Positions 1 to 8,943 of a DNA stretch of 64,000 nt are shown in pieces. The stretch is from Pseudomonas chlororaphis subsp. aurantiaca (GTDB taxonomy: Bacteria; Pseudomonadota; Gammaproteobacteria; Pseudomonadales; Pseudomonadaceae): positions 620,001 through 684,000 of the forward strand of contig NZ_CP059162.1 in assembly GCF_013466605.1 (NCBI RefSeq), given 5' to 3'. The translations under genes were made by a program, and so were the position numbers. The notes below the pieces were generated by a model. It was not told the origin of the DNA, did no database searches, and saw only the letters and a list, made by a program, of their open reading frames with translations. Within the stretch, counting starts at the first letter, position 1; every line of letters starts with the position of its first letter.

Positions 1-244
1 CCAACAGCTCGGTGGCCGAGGTCGCGGTCTGGGTGGTCAGGCTCTGACCCAGCGCATCGGCTTGTTCGTGCATGGCCTGCTTGAACTGCAGCCCCATCAC
101 GCAGGCATAGATCACCAGAGCCAGGGCGACCAGGATCACGTTATGGCTGGCAATGCGCAATGCAATCGGTACACGGCGATGACGCAGTGCACGGAAGATC
201 AGCAGGAAGAAGTTATCGGTTTTAACTGGCGTGGGCCGGTTCAC
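1..244 (-). CDS. Membrane protein of the AhpA/YtjB (Smp) family, N-terminal part only
   Basis: Only the first 81 codons are in the window; the gene runs off the left edge. Reading leftwards from a GTG at 244 gives MNRPTPVKTDNFFLLIFRAL, then a basic stretch (RHRRVP) and one clear membrane segment at about residues 33-53. After that comes the start of a polar, Thr/Ser-rich periplasmic part. A short cytoplasmic tail, a single span and a position divergent to serB match the Smp/YtjB family, which sits beside serB in many gammaproteobacteria. Its role is not well established. The family name is an inference from context and topology, and the start codon is tentative. Confidence 0.6.
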   Translation of the reverse strand, partial: MNRPTPVKTDNFFLLIFRALRHRRVPIALRIASHNVILVALALVIYACVMGLQFKQAMHEQADALGQSLTTQTATSATELL

Positions 245-378
245 TGAGCTCGGCTCTTTTGTCCGTGAAGTTGAGGCGCAGTATAGCGACAGGCCCTAGA
301 CCGGCAAAGCGCTGGCTGTGCCCGATGGTCACTGAAAGTGGGTAGAATGCGGTTTTTTTCCACCTGCGGGGGTGCGCC

Positions 379-1593
379 TTGCGCGAAATCGTCCTGATAA
401 ACATCACCGGTGAAGACCGTCCGGGTCTCACTGCAGCCATTACCGGCGTTCTGGCCCAGGGTGGTGTGAACATTCTCGACATCGGTCAGGCGGTGATCCA
501 CGACACTCTGTCGTTCGGCATCCTGGTTGAGATTCCGGACAACGAGCAGAGCTCGTCGGTGCTCAAGGACATTCTGTTCACCGCCTATGAGCTGGACCAG
601 CAGGTCCGTTTCACGCCGGTTTCCGAAGAGGATTACCAGCAGTGGGTCGGTGGCCAGGGCAAGAAGCGCCATATCGTTACCTTGCTGACACGCAAGGTCA
701 CCGCCGAGCAGTTGCAGCGCGTCAGTTCGATCACCGCCAAGTACGGCTTGAATATCGACCATATCGATCGCCTCTCCGGGCGCATGCCGCTGGACACCCC
801 GGCCGACAAGGGCAAGGGTTGCATCGAGTTCTCCGTGCGTGGCGAAGCGGCCGATCCGCAGGCATTGCGCGCCGAGTTCCTGAGTGTTGCGCAGGAGTTG
901 AATGTCGATATCGCCTTCCAGGAGGATTCGCTGTTCCGTCGTAACCGCCGCCTGGCGGTGTTCGACATGGACTCGACGCTGATCGAGGCGGAAGTCATCG
1001 ACGAGCTGGCCAAGGCGGCCGGCGTGGGTGACCGCGTGGCGGAAATCACCGAGCGGGCCATGGCTGGCGAGCTGGATTTCCAGGCCAGCTTCAAGGAGCG
1101 CCTGGCCTTGCTCCAGGGCCTGGACATCAAGGTGCTGGACTCCATCGGCGCATCGCTGCGCCTGACCGAAGGTGCCGAGACCCTGTTCGCCGAACTCAAG
1201 CGCCTGGGCTACAAGACTGCGATCCTCTCGGGTGGCTTCACCTACTTCGCCAAGCAATTGCAGGCCAAGCTGGGGATCGACTACGTATTCGCCAACGAGC
1301 TGGAAGTGGTCGACGGCAAGGTGACTGGTGTCGCGGTCGAGCCGATTGTCGACGCCCAGCGCAAGGCGGATCTGCTGCGCGAGCTGGCCGCCAAGGAAGG
1401 TTTGCGCCTGGAGCAGACCATCGCGGTCGGCGACGGCGCCAACGATCTGCCGATGCTGGCGATTGCTGGCCTGGGCGTGGCTTTCCGCGCCAAGCCGCTG
1501 GTCAAGCAGTCGGCCAAGCAGGCGATTTCCACCCTGGGCCTGGATGGTGTGCTTTATCTGCTGGGTTTCCGCGATCGCGACGGCCAGCTCTGA
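379..1593 (+). CDS. serB: Phosphoserine phosphatase SerB
   Basis: Cytoplasmic enzyme that removes phosphate from O-phospho-L-serine, the last step of serine biosynthesis. The 404-residue protein has two N-terminal ACT-type regulatory regions (about residues 1-180; note the GEDRPGL turn near the start) and a C-terminal HAD phosphatase domain. The HAD nucleophile motif is FDMDSTL, with Asp196 and Asp198; the late acidic motif GDGANDLPML begins near residue 351. The length agrees with the long, ACT-containing SerB of pseudomonads rather than the shorter E. coli form. The start is a TTG, supported by a GGGGGTG ribosome-binding stretch and by the conserved REIVLINITG beginning. It is monocistronic and ends at a strong hairpin shared with the convergent psd. 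Confidence 0.96.
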   Translation: MREIVLINITGEDRPGLTAAITGVLAQGGVNILDIGQAVIHDTLSFGILVEIPDNEQSSSVLKDILFTAYELDQQVRFTPVSEEDYQQWVGGQGKKRHIVTLLTRKVTAEQLQRVSSITAKYGLNIDHIDRLSGRMPLDTPADKGKGCIEFSVRGEAADPQALRAEFLSVAQELNVDIAFQEDSLFRRNRRLAVFDMDSTLIEAEVIDELAKAAGVGDRVAEITERAMAGELDFQASFKERLALLQGLDIKVLDSIGASLRLTEGAETLFAELKRLGYKTAILSGGFTYFAKQLQAKLGIDYVFANELEVVDGKVTGVAVEPIVDAQRKADLLRELAAKEGLRLEQTIAVGDGANDLPMLAIAGLGVAFRAKPLVKQSAKQAISTLGLDGVLYLLGFRDRDGQL

Positions 1594-1610
1594 GCCGAAT
1601 CCAAGGCAAA

Positions 1611-1640
1611 AAAAAACGCCGCGATCTGCGGCGTTTTTTT
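1611..1640. terminator. Bidirectional terminator between serB and psd
   Basis: A 7-bp GC stem (ACGCCGC / GCGGCGT) is flanked by an A-run on the left and a T-run on the right. It can therefore act as an intrinsic terminator for serB on the plus strand and psd on the minus strand. Confidence 0.9.
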
Positions 1641-1665
1641 ATGTCAGGCTTTTTATGCCCAAAGC

Positions 1666-2526
1666 TCAGGCCTTGGCCAGGCCGATGCCCTGGCCCATCT
1701 GCACCGGCGAGCCGGCCGCCAGTTCTTCGGCCCACTGCACTTGCTCCGGCCCGAACAGCACGATCGCGGTGGAGCCCAGCTTGAAGCGGCCCAATTCGGC
1801 GCCTTTTTCCAGGTGGATCGGTGCGCGGGCGGCTTCGTCGTAGCGCACGGTCTTCAGTTCGCGCTTCGGCGGAGTCACCAGGCCGGCCCAGACAGTTTCG
1901 ATCGAGGCCACGATCATCGCGCCCACCAGTACCACGGCCATCGGGCCGCGTTCGGTATCGAAAATGCACACCACGCGCTCGTTGCGGGCAAACAGCTCCG
2001 GCACGTTTTCCGCGGTGGTCTGGTTGACCGAGAAGATCCGCCCCGGTACGTAGACCATTTCTCGCAGGGTGCCGGCCAGTGGCATGTGCACGCGGTGGTA
2101 GTCCTTCGGCGACAGGTAGATGGTGGCGAAGTCGCCGCCCATGAACGGAGCCGCCAGGGCCGAATCACCACCCAGCAGTTCCAGCACGCTGAAGCTGTGG
2201 CCCTTGGCCTGGAATACCCGACCGTGTTCGATCGGGCCGAGCTGGCTGACCGCGCCGTCGGCCGGGCTGAGGATCGCGCCCGGAGTCTGGTCCAGCGGGC
2301 GGGCGCCGTCTTTCAGAGCGCGGGTGAAGAAGGCGTTGAAGTGCTCGTAGGCGGTCAGGTCTTCCACCAGTGCTTGCGACATGTCCACCTGATAACGCTT
2401 GGCGAACCAGGCGGTGAAGGCATTCTTGAACCAGCGCACGCGGCACTCGGCAATGCAGCCGGCCAGGCGCGACAGCAGGTGGTGAGGCAGCAGGTACTGG
2501 CTGAGGATAAACAAACGCTTTTTCAT
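1666..2526 (-). CDS. psd: Phosphatidylserine decarboxylase
   Basis: Inner-membrane pyruvoyl enzyme that converts phosphatidylserine to phosphatidylethanolamine. The 286-residue proenzyme carries the LGST self-cleavage motif, with Gly251-Ser252 as the predicted scissile bond; Ser252 becomes the pyruvoyl group of the small alpha chain. Other family blocks are visible: FFTRALKDGARP, SPADGAVS and KDYHRVHMP (the latter two hold the Asp and His of the processing triad). The ATG start gives the usual MKKRLFILSQYLLPHHLLSR beginning. It is followed downstream by the terminator shared with serB. The rhodanese gene rhdA lies 17 bp upstream in the same direction, so the two may be cotranscribed. Confidence 0.96.
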   Translation of the reverse strand: MKKRLFILSQYLLPHHLLSRLAGCIAECRVRWFKNAFTAWFAKRYQVDMSQALVEDLTAYEHFNAFFTRALKDGARPLDQTPGAILSPADGAVSQLGPIEHGRVFQAKGHSFSVLELLGGDSALAAPFMGGDFATIYLSPKDYHRVHMPLAGTLREMVYVPGRIFSVNQTTAENVPELFARNERVVCIFDTERGPMAVVLVGAMIVASIETVWAGLVTPPKRELKTVRYDEAARAPIHLEKGAELGRFKLGSTAIVLFGPEQVQWAEELAAGSPVQMGQGIGLAKA

Positions 2527-2543
2527 TAACTGTCCTTAAAACC

Positions 2544-3359
2544 TTAAATCTCTACGGGCGTGTCAGGGTGGTTGCCCCACTCGCCCCAGGAACCGGCATA
2601 GCCTTTGACTCGCGGATAACCGAGCGCCTTGGCCACCAGATAGGTGAAGCCAGAGCGATGGTGAGTCTGGCAGTGGGTAATCACTTCTTTGTCTTTGCTG
2701 ATGCCGAGCTGTTCGAGGATCTGCGGCATGTCGCTGCGGATCCGCAGGTTGCGCGCCTGGTCCATGCCCGCCGTCCACTCGAAGTTGATCGCGCCGGGAA
2801 TGTGTCCACCCTTGGCGGCGAGGACTTTCTCCCCCGAGTACTCCAGCGGGCCGCGAGCATCCCAGATCGCCAGGTCGGCCGCGCCAAGCCGGCTTTGCAG
2901 GTATTCACGGGTGGCGGTCGGTTCGTCGTGCAAGGTCAGGGCGACAGGGCCGCCGACGGCCGCCGGGACTTCGCTCGAGACCGGCAGGCCGTCCGCCAGC
3001 CAGGCCAGTAGCCCGCCATCCAGGTAGTGGTAGCGGGAGTGGCCGATGACATCCAGCAACCAGATGAACCGCCCGGCCCAGCCGCCGCCTTCGTCGTCGT
3101 AGACCACATAGACCGCATCCGGGTTATGCCCCAGTTCGCCGAACAGGGCTTCCAGGGCCGCCTGTGGTGGCATCAGCCCGGGCGCCGGTGCCTGACCGAG
3201 CTGGGTGCGTTTAGGGTCGACGAAACGCGCGCCGGGGATATGGCCCGCGGCATAGCGGGCGGCGCTGGTCAGGTCCACCAGGATCAGTTCGCGGGCATCC
3301 AGGCGAGGGAGCAGGTCGCTCGGCTCGATCACCAGCGGCAAGCCAGAGAAGTCAGGCAT
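2544..3359 (-). CDS. rhdA: Thiosulfate sulfurtransferase (tandem-domain rhodanese) RhdA
   Basis: Predicted sulfurtransferase that takes sulfane sulfur onto a cysteine persulfide and passes it to an acceptor such as cyanide. The protein has 271 residues with two rhodanese domains. The N-terminal one lacks a catalytic Cys. The C-terminal one carries the active loop CQTHHRS, with the catalytic residue at Cys230. Length, loop sequence and Cys number all match RhdA of Azotobacter vinelandii. I chose the ATG at 3359 (MPDFSGLPLVIEPSDLL) because GGAG lies 8 nt upstream; an upstream in-frame start would add six residues. It lies directly upstream of psd on the same strand. Substrate specificity is not readable from sequence. 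Confidence 0.9.
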   Translation of the reverse strand: MPDFSGLPLVIEPSDLLPRLDARELILVDLTSAARYAAGHIPGARFVDPKRTQLGQAPAPGLMPPQAALEALFGELGHNPDAVYVVYDDEGGGWAGRFIWLLDVIGHSRYHYLDGGLLAWLADGLPVSSEVPAAVGGPVALTLHDEPTATREYLQSRLGAADLAIWDARGPLEYSGEKVLAAKGGHIPGAINFEWTAGMDQARNLRIRSDMPQILEQLGISKDKEVITHCQTHHRSGFTYLVAKALGYPRVKGYAGSWGEWGNHPDTPVEI

Positions 3360-3402
3360 GTGAGGTCTCCAGGGCACAAAGGGGAGGATTGTAGCGCAAG
3401 CG

Positions 3403-4941
3403 TCAGCGGCTGCGGTTGGTAAAGCTGTGCAGGGCCTTTTCGATGCACTGGGCGGTCTTGCCGAACGCTTGTACGGAGATTTCCGAGAAGGGCTGGCCGC
3501 CCTGGTCGGCGACGATCAGCATGATCACCCGGCCATTGCTGGGCACCGAGCGCATCAGCAGGTGCTCGCCACGAAACAGCGTGCGCAGGCTGGTGGGCAG
3601 GCGGGCGGAGAACCGGGCGTTGTTGGTCGGCGTCAGGCGCACTTGCGCCGGGGCGTCCAGCAGCCGTTGCAATACGCTGCTTTGACTGATCGTTAGCATC
3701 AGGCTCGAGGCTTGCGCAGGCAGCCCGGCGATCTGATGCACTCGCAACTGGGTCCGCGTGCGGTCGACCATCAGCAGCATCACCCGGCGCATGCCGCACG
3801 CCACCAGGGCATCGCGGGCAAAGGTGGTCAGGTGCATGGCATTGCTGAAACGGCTGGGTTCCACCAGCAACTCGCTGCACTGCTTGCGCCATTTGGCCAG
3901 GTCTTCGGCGGTTGGTGCGGGCACTGGAAACTCGCCGCGATGCATGCGCCGGGCCTCCCAGGGCCAGAGCAGCGCCTCGGCCGGGTGCCACAGGTCGGGC
4001 ATGCGGTGATGCCGGGCACTCTGCACGGCTTGCTGGTGCAGCTGTTGTTGCAGCTCGTCCATCGACATCTGCAGGTACAGGCTGGTCAGGTATTGCCAGC
4101 GCATGCAGTGCGGGCCGGTCCAGGACTCTTGCGCCGAGAGGGCCAGGGCGTTGGCCAGCAACACACTGTTGGCCGGCTGGTTCAGCCAGCGTTGCAGGGT
4201 CGGGTCGGCATCCAGGCATTGTTGCTGGTGCAGCGGGTGGGCGTTATCCCGGGCGATATGCAGGGCCTTGACCAACTGGTCCTGCTCGTCGATCAGCAGG
4301 CGGTAGCCTTGCTGTACCCAGATCGGCAAGTGCCAGATCTCCACCAGGGCCTGGCCCAGCTGAAGCAGGCCGACACCGAACAGTTGCTGCTCGACCTCCT
4401 GGGCCGGCTCGGCCTTGTGGACGACCCGCAACTCCCACTCTTCGAGCAGTTTTGGATAGGTCAGCGCCAAGGGCCACAGCGGCGAGAGAAACAACAGGCT
4501 GCCCCAGTGAATGTCCTGCCAGAGCCTGGCCAGGCGCCCGGCAAAAAAGCCGTTGGCCTGTTGGGTCGCGTGCTGGCTGATCAGTTGCAACTGGCGCAGC
4601 CCGACCGGGATCTCCTGCTCGGGCTGGGCGGGCAGGCGGGCGAGCAATTCTTCGGTACGCGCGAGGCCCAGGCGGTTGAGGGCGACTTCGAGGTTCTCGG
4701 CCGGCTCGCCCATGCTGCCGTGGGTGTGGCGATTGGCTTCGCGAATCACGCTCAAGGCCAGCGCGGGGCTGTCCTGCATCAGGTCGGCAATGTCGCGCAA
4801 CGAGCTGCGATTGTCCCTGATGGCTTTGCAGACCCGGTCGTGGCTGGCTTGCGGCACCGGCAAGCGGACCGCGTCAAGCAGCTTTATCCAGGATTCGAGG
4901 GAGTGGGGGGCGGTAGTTGGGACTGTCGTTTCATTAGACAT
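3403..4941 (-). CDS. HDOD-domain protein
   Basis: A 512-residue soluble protein. Its N-terminal half has the helical HDOD pattern (for example LPVPQASHDRVCKAIRDN, then DSPALALSVIREANR and EVALNRLGLARTEELL). The HDOD domain is an HD-related, usually non-catalytic regulatory module. The C-terminal part (about residues 370-512) looks like a degenerate GAF-type sensor region, but I cannot name a ligand. The ATG at 4941 (MSNETTVPTT) is preferred; a TTG four codons upstream is the alternative. It is transcribed divergently from motA. HDOD proteins in pseudomonads are often linked to signalling and motility, but a role here is only inferred from the neighbour. Confidence 0.75.
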   Translation of the reverse strand: MSNETTVPTTAPHSLESWIKLLDAVRLPVPQASHDRVCKAIRDNRSSLRDIADLMQDSPALALSVIREANRHTHGSMGEPAENLEVALNRLGLARTEELLARLPAQPEQEIPVGLRQLQLISQHATQQANGFFAGRLARLWQDIHWGSLLFLSPLWPLALTYPKLLEEWELRVVHKAEPAQEVEQQLFGVGLLQLGQALVEIWHLPIWVQQGYRLLIDEQDQLVKALHIARDNAHPLHQQQCLDADPTLQRWLNQPANSVLLANALALSAQESWTGPHCMRWQYLTSLYLQMSMDELQQQLHQQAVQSARHHRMPDLWHPAEALLWPWEARRMHRGEFPVPAPTAEDLAKWRKQCSELLVEPSRFSNAMHLTTFARDALVACGMRRVMLLMVDRTRTQLRVHQIAGLPAQASSLMLTISQSSVLQRLLDAPAQVRLTPTNNARFSARLPTSLRTLFRGEHLLMRSVPSNGRVIMLIVADQGGQPFSEISVQAFGKTAQCIEKALHSFTNRSR

Positions 4942-5012
4942 GGCTGGGCGCAATCATCGTCTGCTGTAAACACGCCCAGAGCGGGCCAAACTGGCTTTTC
5001 GCCTTAACGGCC

Positions 5013-5039
5013 TATAGTCTGGCGCAGTTTTGCCGATAA
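5013..5039 (+). promoter_or_regulatory. Sigma-28 (FliA)-type promoter for motAB
   Basis: A perfect flagellar -10 element GCCGATAA (5032-5039) is preceded by TATA (5013-5016) after a 15-bp spacer. The FliA consensus is TAAA-N15-GCCGATAA, so only one base of the core differs. It sits about 70 bp upstream of the motA start, the position expected for a late flagellar gene. Confidence 0.75.
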
Positions 5040-5107
5040 GTAGAAGAAGAGTTTTAAGAACTTCCGAATATGACCTTGAACCCGACTCAGTAAGTACCTT
5101 CCTACCT

Positions 5108-5959
5108 ATGGCTAAAATTATCGGCATCATCGTCGTGTTCGCGAGCGTGCTCGGCGGATACGTGCTTTCTCACGGCAAGATTGCCGCCCTGATCCAGCCT
5201 TTCGAGGTCATGATTATCGGCGGCGCTGCGCTGGGGGCGTTCCTGCAGGCAAACCCCGGCTACATGACCATGCACGTGCTCAAGAAGTCCTTGGGGATGT
5301 TCGGCTCGCGCTTTTCCCAGACCTTCTACCTGGAAGTGCTGGGGCTGATCTACGAGATCCTCAACAAGAGCCGCCGTGAAGGCATGATGGCGATCGAGGG
5401 CGATATCGAAGACGCCGCCGCCAGCCCGATTTTCGCCAAGTACCCGTCCGTGCTCAAAGATGAACGCATGACGGCGTTCATCTGTGACTACCTGCGCATC
5501 ATGTCCTCCGGCAACATGGCTCCTCACGAGCTGGAAGGCTTGTTCGACATGGAGCTGTTCAGCCTCAAGGAAGACCTCGAGCATCCGTCCCATGCGGTCA
5601 ACGGCATCGCCGACGGCATGCCGGGTTTCGGTATCGTCGCGGCGGTACTGGGTATCGTAGTGACCATGGCGTCCCTGGGCGATGGCGACCAGAAGTCCAT
5701 CGGCCTGCACGTAGGTGCGGCGCTGGTCGGTACCTTCTTCGGTATTCTCGCGGCCTACGGTTTCTTCGGCCCGCTGGCCCATTCCCTGGCGCACGACGCC
5801 AAGGAAGAGCTGAACGTCTACGAAGCCATCAAGGCTTCCCTGGTGGCCTCGGCTTCCGGCATGCCGCCATCGCTGGCCGTGGAGTTCGGGCGCAAGGTCC
5901 TGTACCCGGCGCACCGTCCGAGCTTCGCCGAGCTGGAACAAGCAGTTCGCGGTCGCTAA
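5108..5959 (+). CDS. motA: Flagellar motor stator protein MotA
   Basis: Inner-membrane stator subunit that, with MotB, forms the proton channel driving flagellar rotation. The 283-residue protein starts MAKIIGIIVVFASVLGGYVL (first membrane span) and has a second span near residue 35. A long cytoplasmic loop carries the charged residues that contact FliG, and two more spans follow near residues 170-225. The length is the usual one for the MotA family. The start at 5108 gives the conserved N-terminus; an open frame extends further upstream but lacks family similarity there. The Shine-Dalgarno signal is weak. It is followed after 3 bp by motB, forming a two-gene operon behind a sigma-28-like promoter. 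Confidence 0.96.
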   Translation: MAKIIGIIVVFASVLGGYVLSHGKIAALIQPFEVMIIGGAALGAFLQANPGYMTMHVLKKSLGMFGSRFSQTFYLEVLGLIYEILNKSRREGMMAIEGDIEDAAASPIFAKYPSVLKDERMTAFICDYLRIMSSGNMAPHELEGLFDMELFSLKEDLEHPSHAVNGIADGMPGFGIVAAVLGIVVTMASLGDGDQKSIGLHVGAALVGTFFGILAAYGFFGPLAHSLAHDAKEELNVYEAIKASLVASASGMPPSLAVEFGRKVLYPAHRPSFAELEQAVRGR

Positions 5960-5962
5960 GCC

Positions 5963-7003
5963 ATGGAAAACAATCAGCCGATTATCATCAAGCGCGTCAA
6001 GCGCTTTGCCGGCGGGCATCACGGCGGGGCCTGGAAGATTGCCTTCGCCGACTTCGCCACGGCGATGATGGCGTTCTTCCTGGTGCTGTGGCTGTTGTCC
6101 ACCGCCACCCCGGAACAGAAGATCGCCATCGCCGGTTACTTCAAGGACCCGATCGGCTTCTCGGAAAGCGGCACGCCCTACATCATCGACCTGGGCGGTT
6201 CTCCCGAGCTGGCGCCGGACAACACGCTCAACCCCGAGATCAAGTCGCAGCCGCAGCCGGACAAGGTCACGGTCGATACCGATCAGGTCGAGAGCATGGC
6301 CGAGCAGGTTGAGAGGGAGCGTCTGGAGCTGTTGCTGCAGGAGTTGCAGAACAAGGTCGAAGAAAACCCGCAATTGCAGAAGTTCAAGGACCAGATCCTG
6401 TTCGAGATCACTCCGGACGGCCTGCGTATCCAGATCATCGATTCGGAAAACCGGCCGATGTTCGACTCCGGCAGTGCGCGCCTGAAGCCGTACTTCGAGG
6501 ACATCCTGCTGGCCATGGCCGACACCATCAAGGCGGTGCCGAACAAGATCAGCATCAGTGGTCACACCGATGCCAAGCCTTACGCGGGCACCGGCGATTT
6601 CGGCAACTGGGAGCTTTCGGCCAACCGTGCCAATGCCGCGCGTCGGGCGCTGGTGGCAGGCAGCTACCCGGACGGTCAGGTGGCTCGCGTGGTGGGTTAT
6701 GCCTCGTCGTCGCTGTTCGATCGCAAGGACCCGTTCAACCCGATCAACCGGCGTATCGACATCGTGGTGCTGACCAAGAAGGCCCAGCGCGCGATCGAAG
6801 GTGAAGTCGCTCCCGAGGCTCCGGCACCGACCCAGGGCCAGGGCGCCCCGGGCGAAGTGCCGGTCGACCCGAACGCCTTGCCGCCGGAGCAGGAGCCTTT
6901 GCCGGCCCATGAGTTGCGCGAGCGACTGAATATCTTCGATGATGCGGCGCCGAAGACCGAAGGCGCGGTGGCACCTGCAGCCACACCTCCAGCTGCGCGG
7001 TGA
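5963..7003 (+). CDS. motB: Flagellar motor stator protein MotB
   Basis: Stator subunit that anchors the MotA channel to peptidoglycan. The 346-residue protein has a basic cytoplasmic N-terminus, then a single membrane span that starts with the proton-binding Asp30 in AFADFATAMMAFFLVLW. After a linker comes an OmpA-like peptidoglycan-binding domain (about residues 150-275) with the motif SISGHTDAKPY and the downstream NWELSANRANAARRAL. The C-terminal 70 residues are a Pro/Ala-rich, probably disordered tail. It is translated 3 bp after motA. Separate stator sets (MotAB and MotCD) exist in Pseudomonas; gene order next to rhdA/psd supports the MotAB set. Confidence 0.95.
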   Translation: MENNQPIIIKRVKRFAGGHHGGAWKIAFADFATAMMAFFLVLWLLSTATPEQKIAIAGYFKDPIGFSESGTPYIIDLGGSPELAPDNTLNPEIKSQPQPDKVTVDTDQVESMAEQVERERLELLLQELQNKVEENPQLQKFKDQILFEITPDGLRIQIIDSENRPMFDSGSARLKPYFEDILLAMADTIKAVPNKISISGHTDAKPYAGTGDFGNWELSANRANAARRALVAGSYPDGQVARVVGYASSSLFDRKDPFNPINRRIDIVVLTKKAQRAIEGEVAPEAPAPTQGQGAPGEVPVDPNALPPEQEPLPAHELRERLNIFDDAAPKTEGAVAPAATPPAAR

Positions 7004-7037
7004 TCGGTAAAAGCAGGCTCTGTTAAAGAGTGCTCAT

Positions 7038-7068
7038 AAAAAAGGCCGCGATCATCGCGGCTTTTTTT
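7038..7068. terminator. Bidirectional terminator between motB and rsgA
   Basis: A 7-bp stem (GCCGCGA / TCGCGGC) lies between an A-run and a T-run, so it can terminate motB and the convergent rsgA. Confidence 0.9.
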
Positions 7069-7087
7069 GTTTCTGCGTGGCTACTTA

Positions 7088-8119
7088 TTAATAGCTGCTG
7101 TCCGGCAGGCTGGCGATGATCGAGCGATAGCTGTTCATCCGTTGCTGCTGGATCCGCCCGTCTTCCAGGGCCTTGAGCAGGGCGCAGCCCGGTTCGCGGT
7201 CATGTTTGCAGTCACGGAAACGGCAGGTGCCCAGCAGGTCGTTGAACTCGATGAAACCCGCTTCGACATCGGCGCGGCTGACGTGACCCAGGCCGAATTC
7301 GCGAATCCCCGGCGAGTCGATCAGTTCACCGCCGCCCGGGAAGTGGAACAGGCGCGCGGTGGTGGTGGTGTGGGTGCCTTGGCCGGACAGCTCCGACAAA
7401 GGCCCGACACGGGTTTCGACGTCCGGCAGCAGGCTGTTCACCAGCGACGACTTGCCCACGCCAGACTGGCCGACAAACACGCTGATCCGTCCATCCAACT
7501 GCGTCTGCAACTGTTCCATGCCATTGCCGTGGTGGGCCGAGACTTCCAGCACCGGATAGCCCAGTTGCCGATAGACCGCCAGCAGGGTATTCAGGGCAGG
7601 GGCGTTCTGCTCGTCGATCAGGTCGAACTTGTTGAGCAGCAGCAGCGGGCGGATGCCGGCATGTTCGGCCGCGACCAGATAACGGTCGATCAGGTTGGCA
7701 TGGGGCTCGGGCAGCGGGGCGAAGACGATCACGATCATGTCGACGTTGGCGGCGACCGGCTTGAGTTGGCCGCGGCTGTCCGGGCGACAGAGTTCGGTAT
7801 GGCGCGGCAGTTGCGCGACGATCACCCCGATGCCCTGGTTGCCCGGGCGCCAGACCACCTGATCGCCGGTCACCAGCGCCGGCAGGTTGGCGCGCAAGTG
7901 GCAGCGGAACACCTGGCCGGCCAGTTCGCCCTCGCGTGCCTCGACCTCGACCTGCACGCCGAAGTGGGCGATCACCAGGCCGGTCTGTTCGGGACCGAGA
8001 TCGCCGCCTTCCAGGGCTTCCACGGCAGAGGATTCACGTTTGGCGGCGCGGGCGGCGCGTTCGCCTTGAATCTTTTCGATGCGCCAGTTTTGGCGACGAT
8101 TGAGCTGGCGTTTGGCCAT
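7088..8119 (-). CDS. rsgA: Ribosome small subunit-dependent GTPase RsgA
   Basis: GTPase of late 30S subunit maturation. The 343-residue protein has an N-terminal OB-fold region. Its GTPase domain is circularly permuted: the G4 motif NKFDL comes before the P-loop GQSGVGKSS (near residues 216-224), which is the hallmark of this family. A C-terminal zinc-binding knuckle ([14 protein letters not shown]) completes the set. The start [18 protein letters not shown] is typical. It is convergent with motB and divergent from orn, which also acts in RNA metabolism. Confidence 0.96.
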   Translation of the reverse strand: MAKRQLNRRQNWRIEKIQGERAARAAKRESSAVEALEGGDLGPEQTGLVIAHFGVQVEVEAREGELAGQVFRCHLRANLPALVTGDQVVWRPGNQGIGVIVAQLPRHTELCRPDSRGQLKPVAANVDMIVIVFAPLPEPHANLIDRYLVAAEHAGIRPLLLLNKFDLIDEQNAPALNTLLAVYRQLGYPVLEVSAHHGNGMEQLQTQLDGRISVFVGQSGVGKSSLVNSLLPDVETRVGPLSELSGQGTHTTTTARLFHFPGGGELIDSPGIREFGLGHVSRADVEAGFIEFNDLLGTCRFRDCKHDREPGCALLKALEDGRIQQQRMNSYRSIIASLPDSSY

Positions 8120-8226
8120 TGGTGTTCCGTGTCGAGAATGCGGCGGTTAGGTAAAACGGTCGCGAGTTTAGCACGCCAGCAGGTCCCTCTAGGCTAAACT
8201 GCGCAACTACGCCGAGGAGCCCCCAC

Positions 8227-8769
8227 ATGCAAAACCCGCAGAATCTGATCTGGATCGACCTGGAAATGACCGGTCTGAACCCTGATACCGACGTCATCAT
8301 CGAGATGGCGACCATCGTCACCGATAGCAATCTCAATACCTTGGCTGAAGGTCCGGTCATCGCCATCCACCAGAGCGATGAAATTCTCGCCGGCATGGAT
8401 GAGTGGAACACTCGCCAGCACGGTGGCTCGGGGCTGACCCAGCGCGTGCGTGAAAGCCGCATCAGCATGGCTGAAGCGGAAGCGCAGACCATCGCCTTCC
8501 TGGAGCAGTGGGTGCCCAAGGGCAAGTCGCCGATCTGCGGCAACAGCATCTGCCAGGACCGGCGTTTCCTGTATCGCCATATGAAGGCGCTGGAAAGCTA
8601 CTTCCATTACCGCAACCTTGACGTTTCCACCCTCAAGGAACTGGCGGCCCGCTGGGCACCGGATGTGCGCGACAGCTTCAAGAAAGGCAGCACCCACCTG
8701 GCGCTGGACGACATCCGCGAGTCGATCGCCGAGCTGCAGCATTACCGCAAGCACTTCATCAAGCTCTGA
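8227..8769 (+). CDS. orn: Oligoribonuclease Orn
   Basis: 3'-to-5' exoribonuclease that degrades the shortest RNAs. In Pseudomonas it also clears pGpG, the linear product of cyclic-di-GMP breakdown. The 180-residue protein is a DEDDh exonuclease: Asp11 and Glu13 lie in WIDLEMTGL, another Asp lies in NSICQDRRF, and the His/Asp motif is [10 protein letters not shown] near the end. The ATG at 8227 follows a GAGGAG ribosome-binding site. It is monocistronic, with a REP element just downstream. Confidence 0.97.
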   Translation: MQNPQNLIWIDLEMTGLNPDTDVIIEMATIVTDSNLNTLAEGPVIAIHQSDEILAGMDEWNTRQHGGSGLTQRVRESRISMAEAEAQTIAFLEQWVPKGKSPICGNSICQDRRFLYRHMKALESYFHYRNLDVSTLKELAARWAPDVRDSFKKGSTHLALDDIRESIAELQHYRKHFIKL

Positions 8770-8796
8770 TGGTCCGGTGGCGTCTGTTCTGACGTC

Positions 8797-8847
8797 ATCG
8801 CGGGCAAGCCTCGCTTCTACAGGTTCGCGCAAGGCCTGCCCGCGATA
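8797..8847. repeat. REP pair (palindromic)
   Basis: Two inverted copies of the Pseudomonas REP core, ATCGCGGGCAAGCCT and AGGCCTGCCCGCGAT, lie downstream of orn. The arms can form a long hairpin in DNA or RNA. Confidence 0.8.
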
Positions 8848-8943
8848 GATCGCGCCGGGGTCCCCAGCAATTCCAGTCAGCGCCCCCTTTTGGTGCCAGC
8901 AGCAACTGAGTAGACTGCGCGCCTTCCTGTAAGGACCGCCATC

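Noticed and set aside
5102..6910. A 600-codon open frame antisense to motAB; similar long antisense frames lie opposite mutL, hflX-hflK and rnr.
   Set aside because: They mirror real genes in GC-rich DNA, have His/Gln/Arg-rich low-complexity translations, no ribosome sites and no family similarity.
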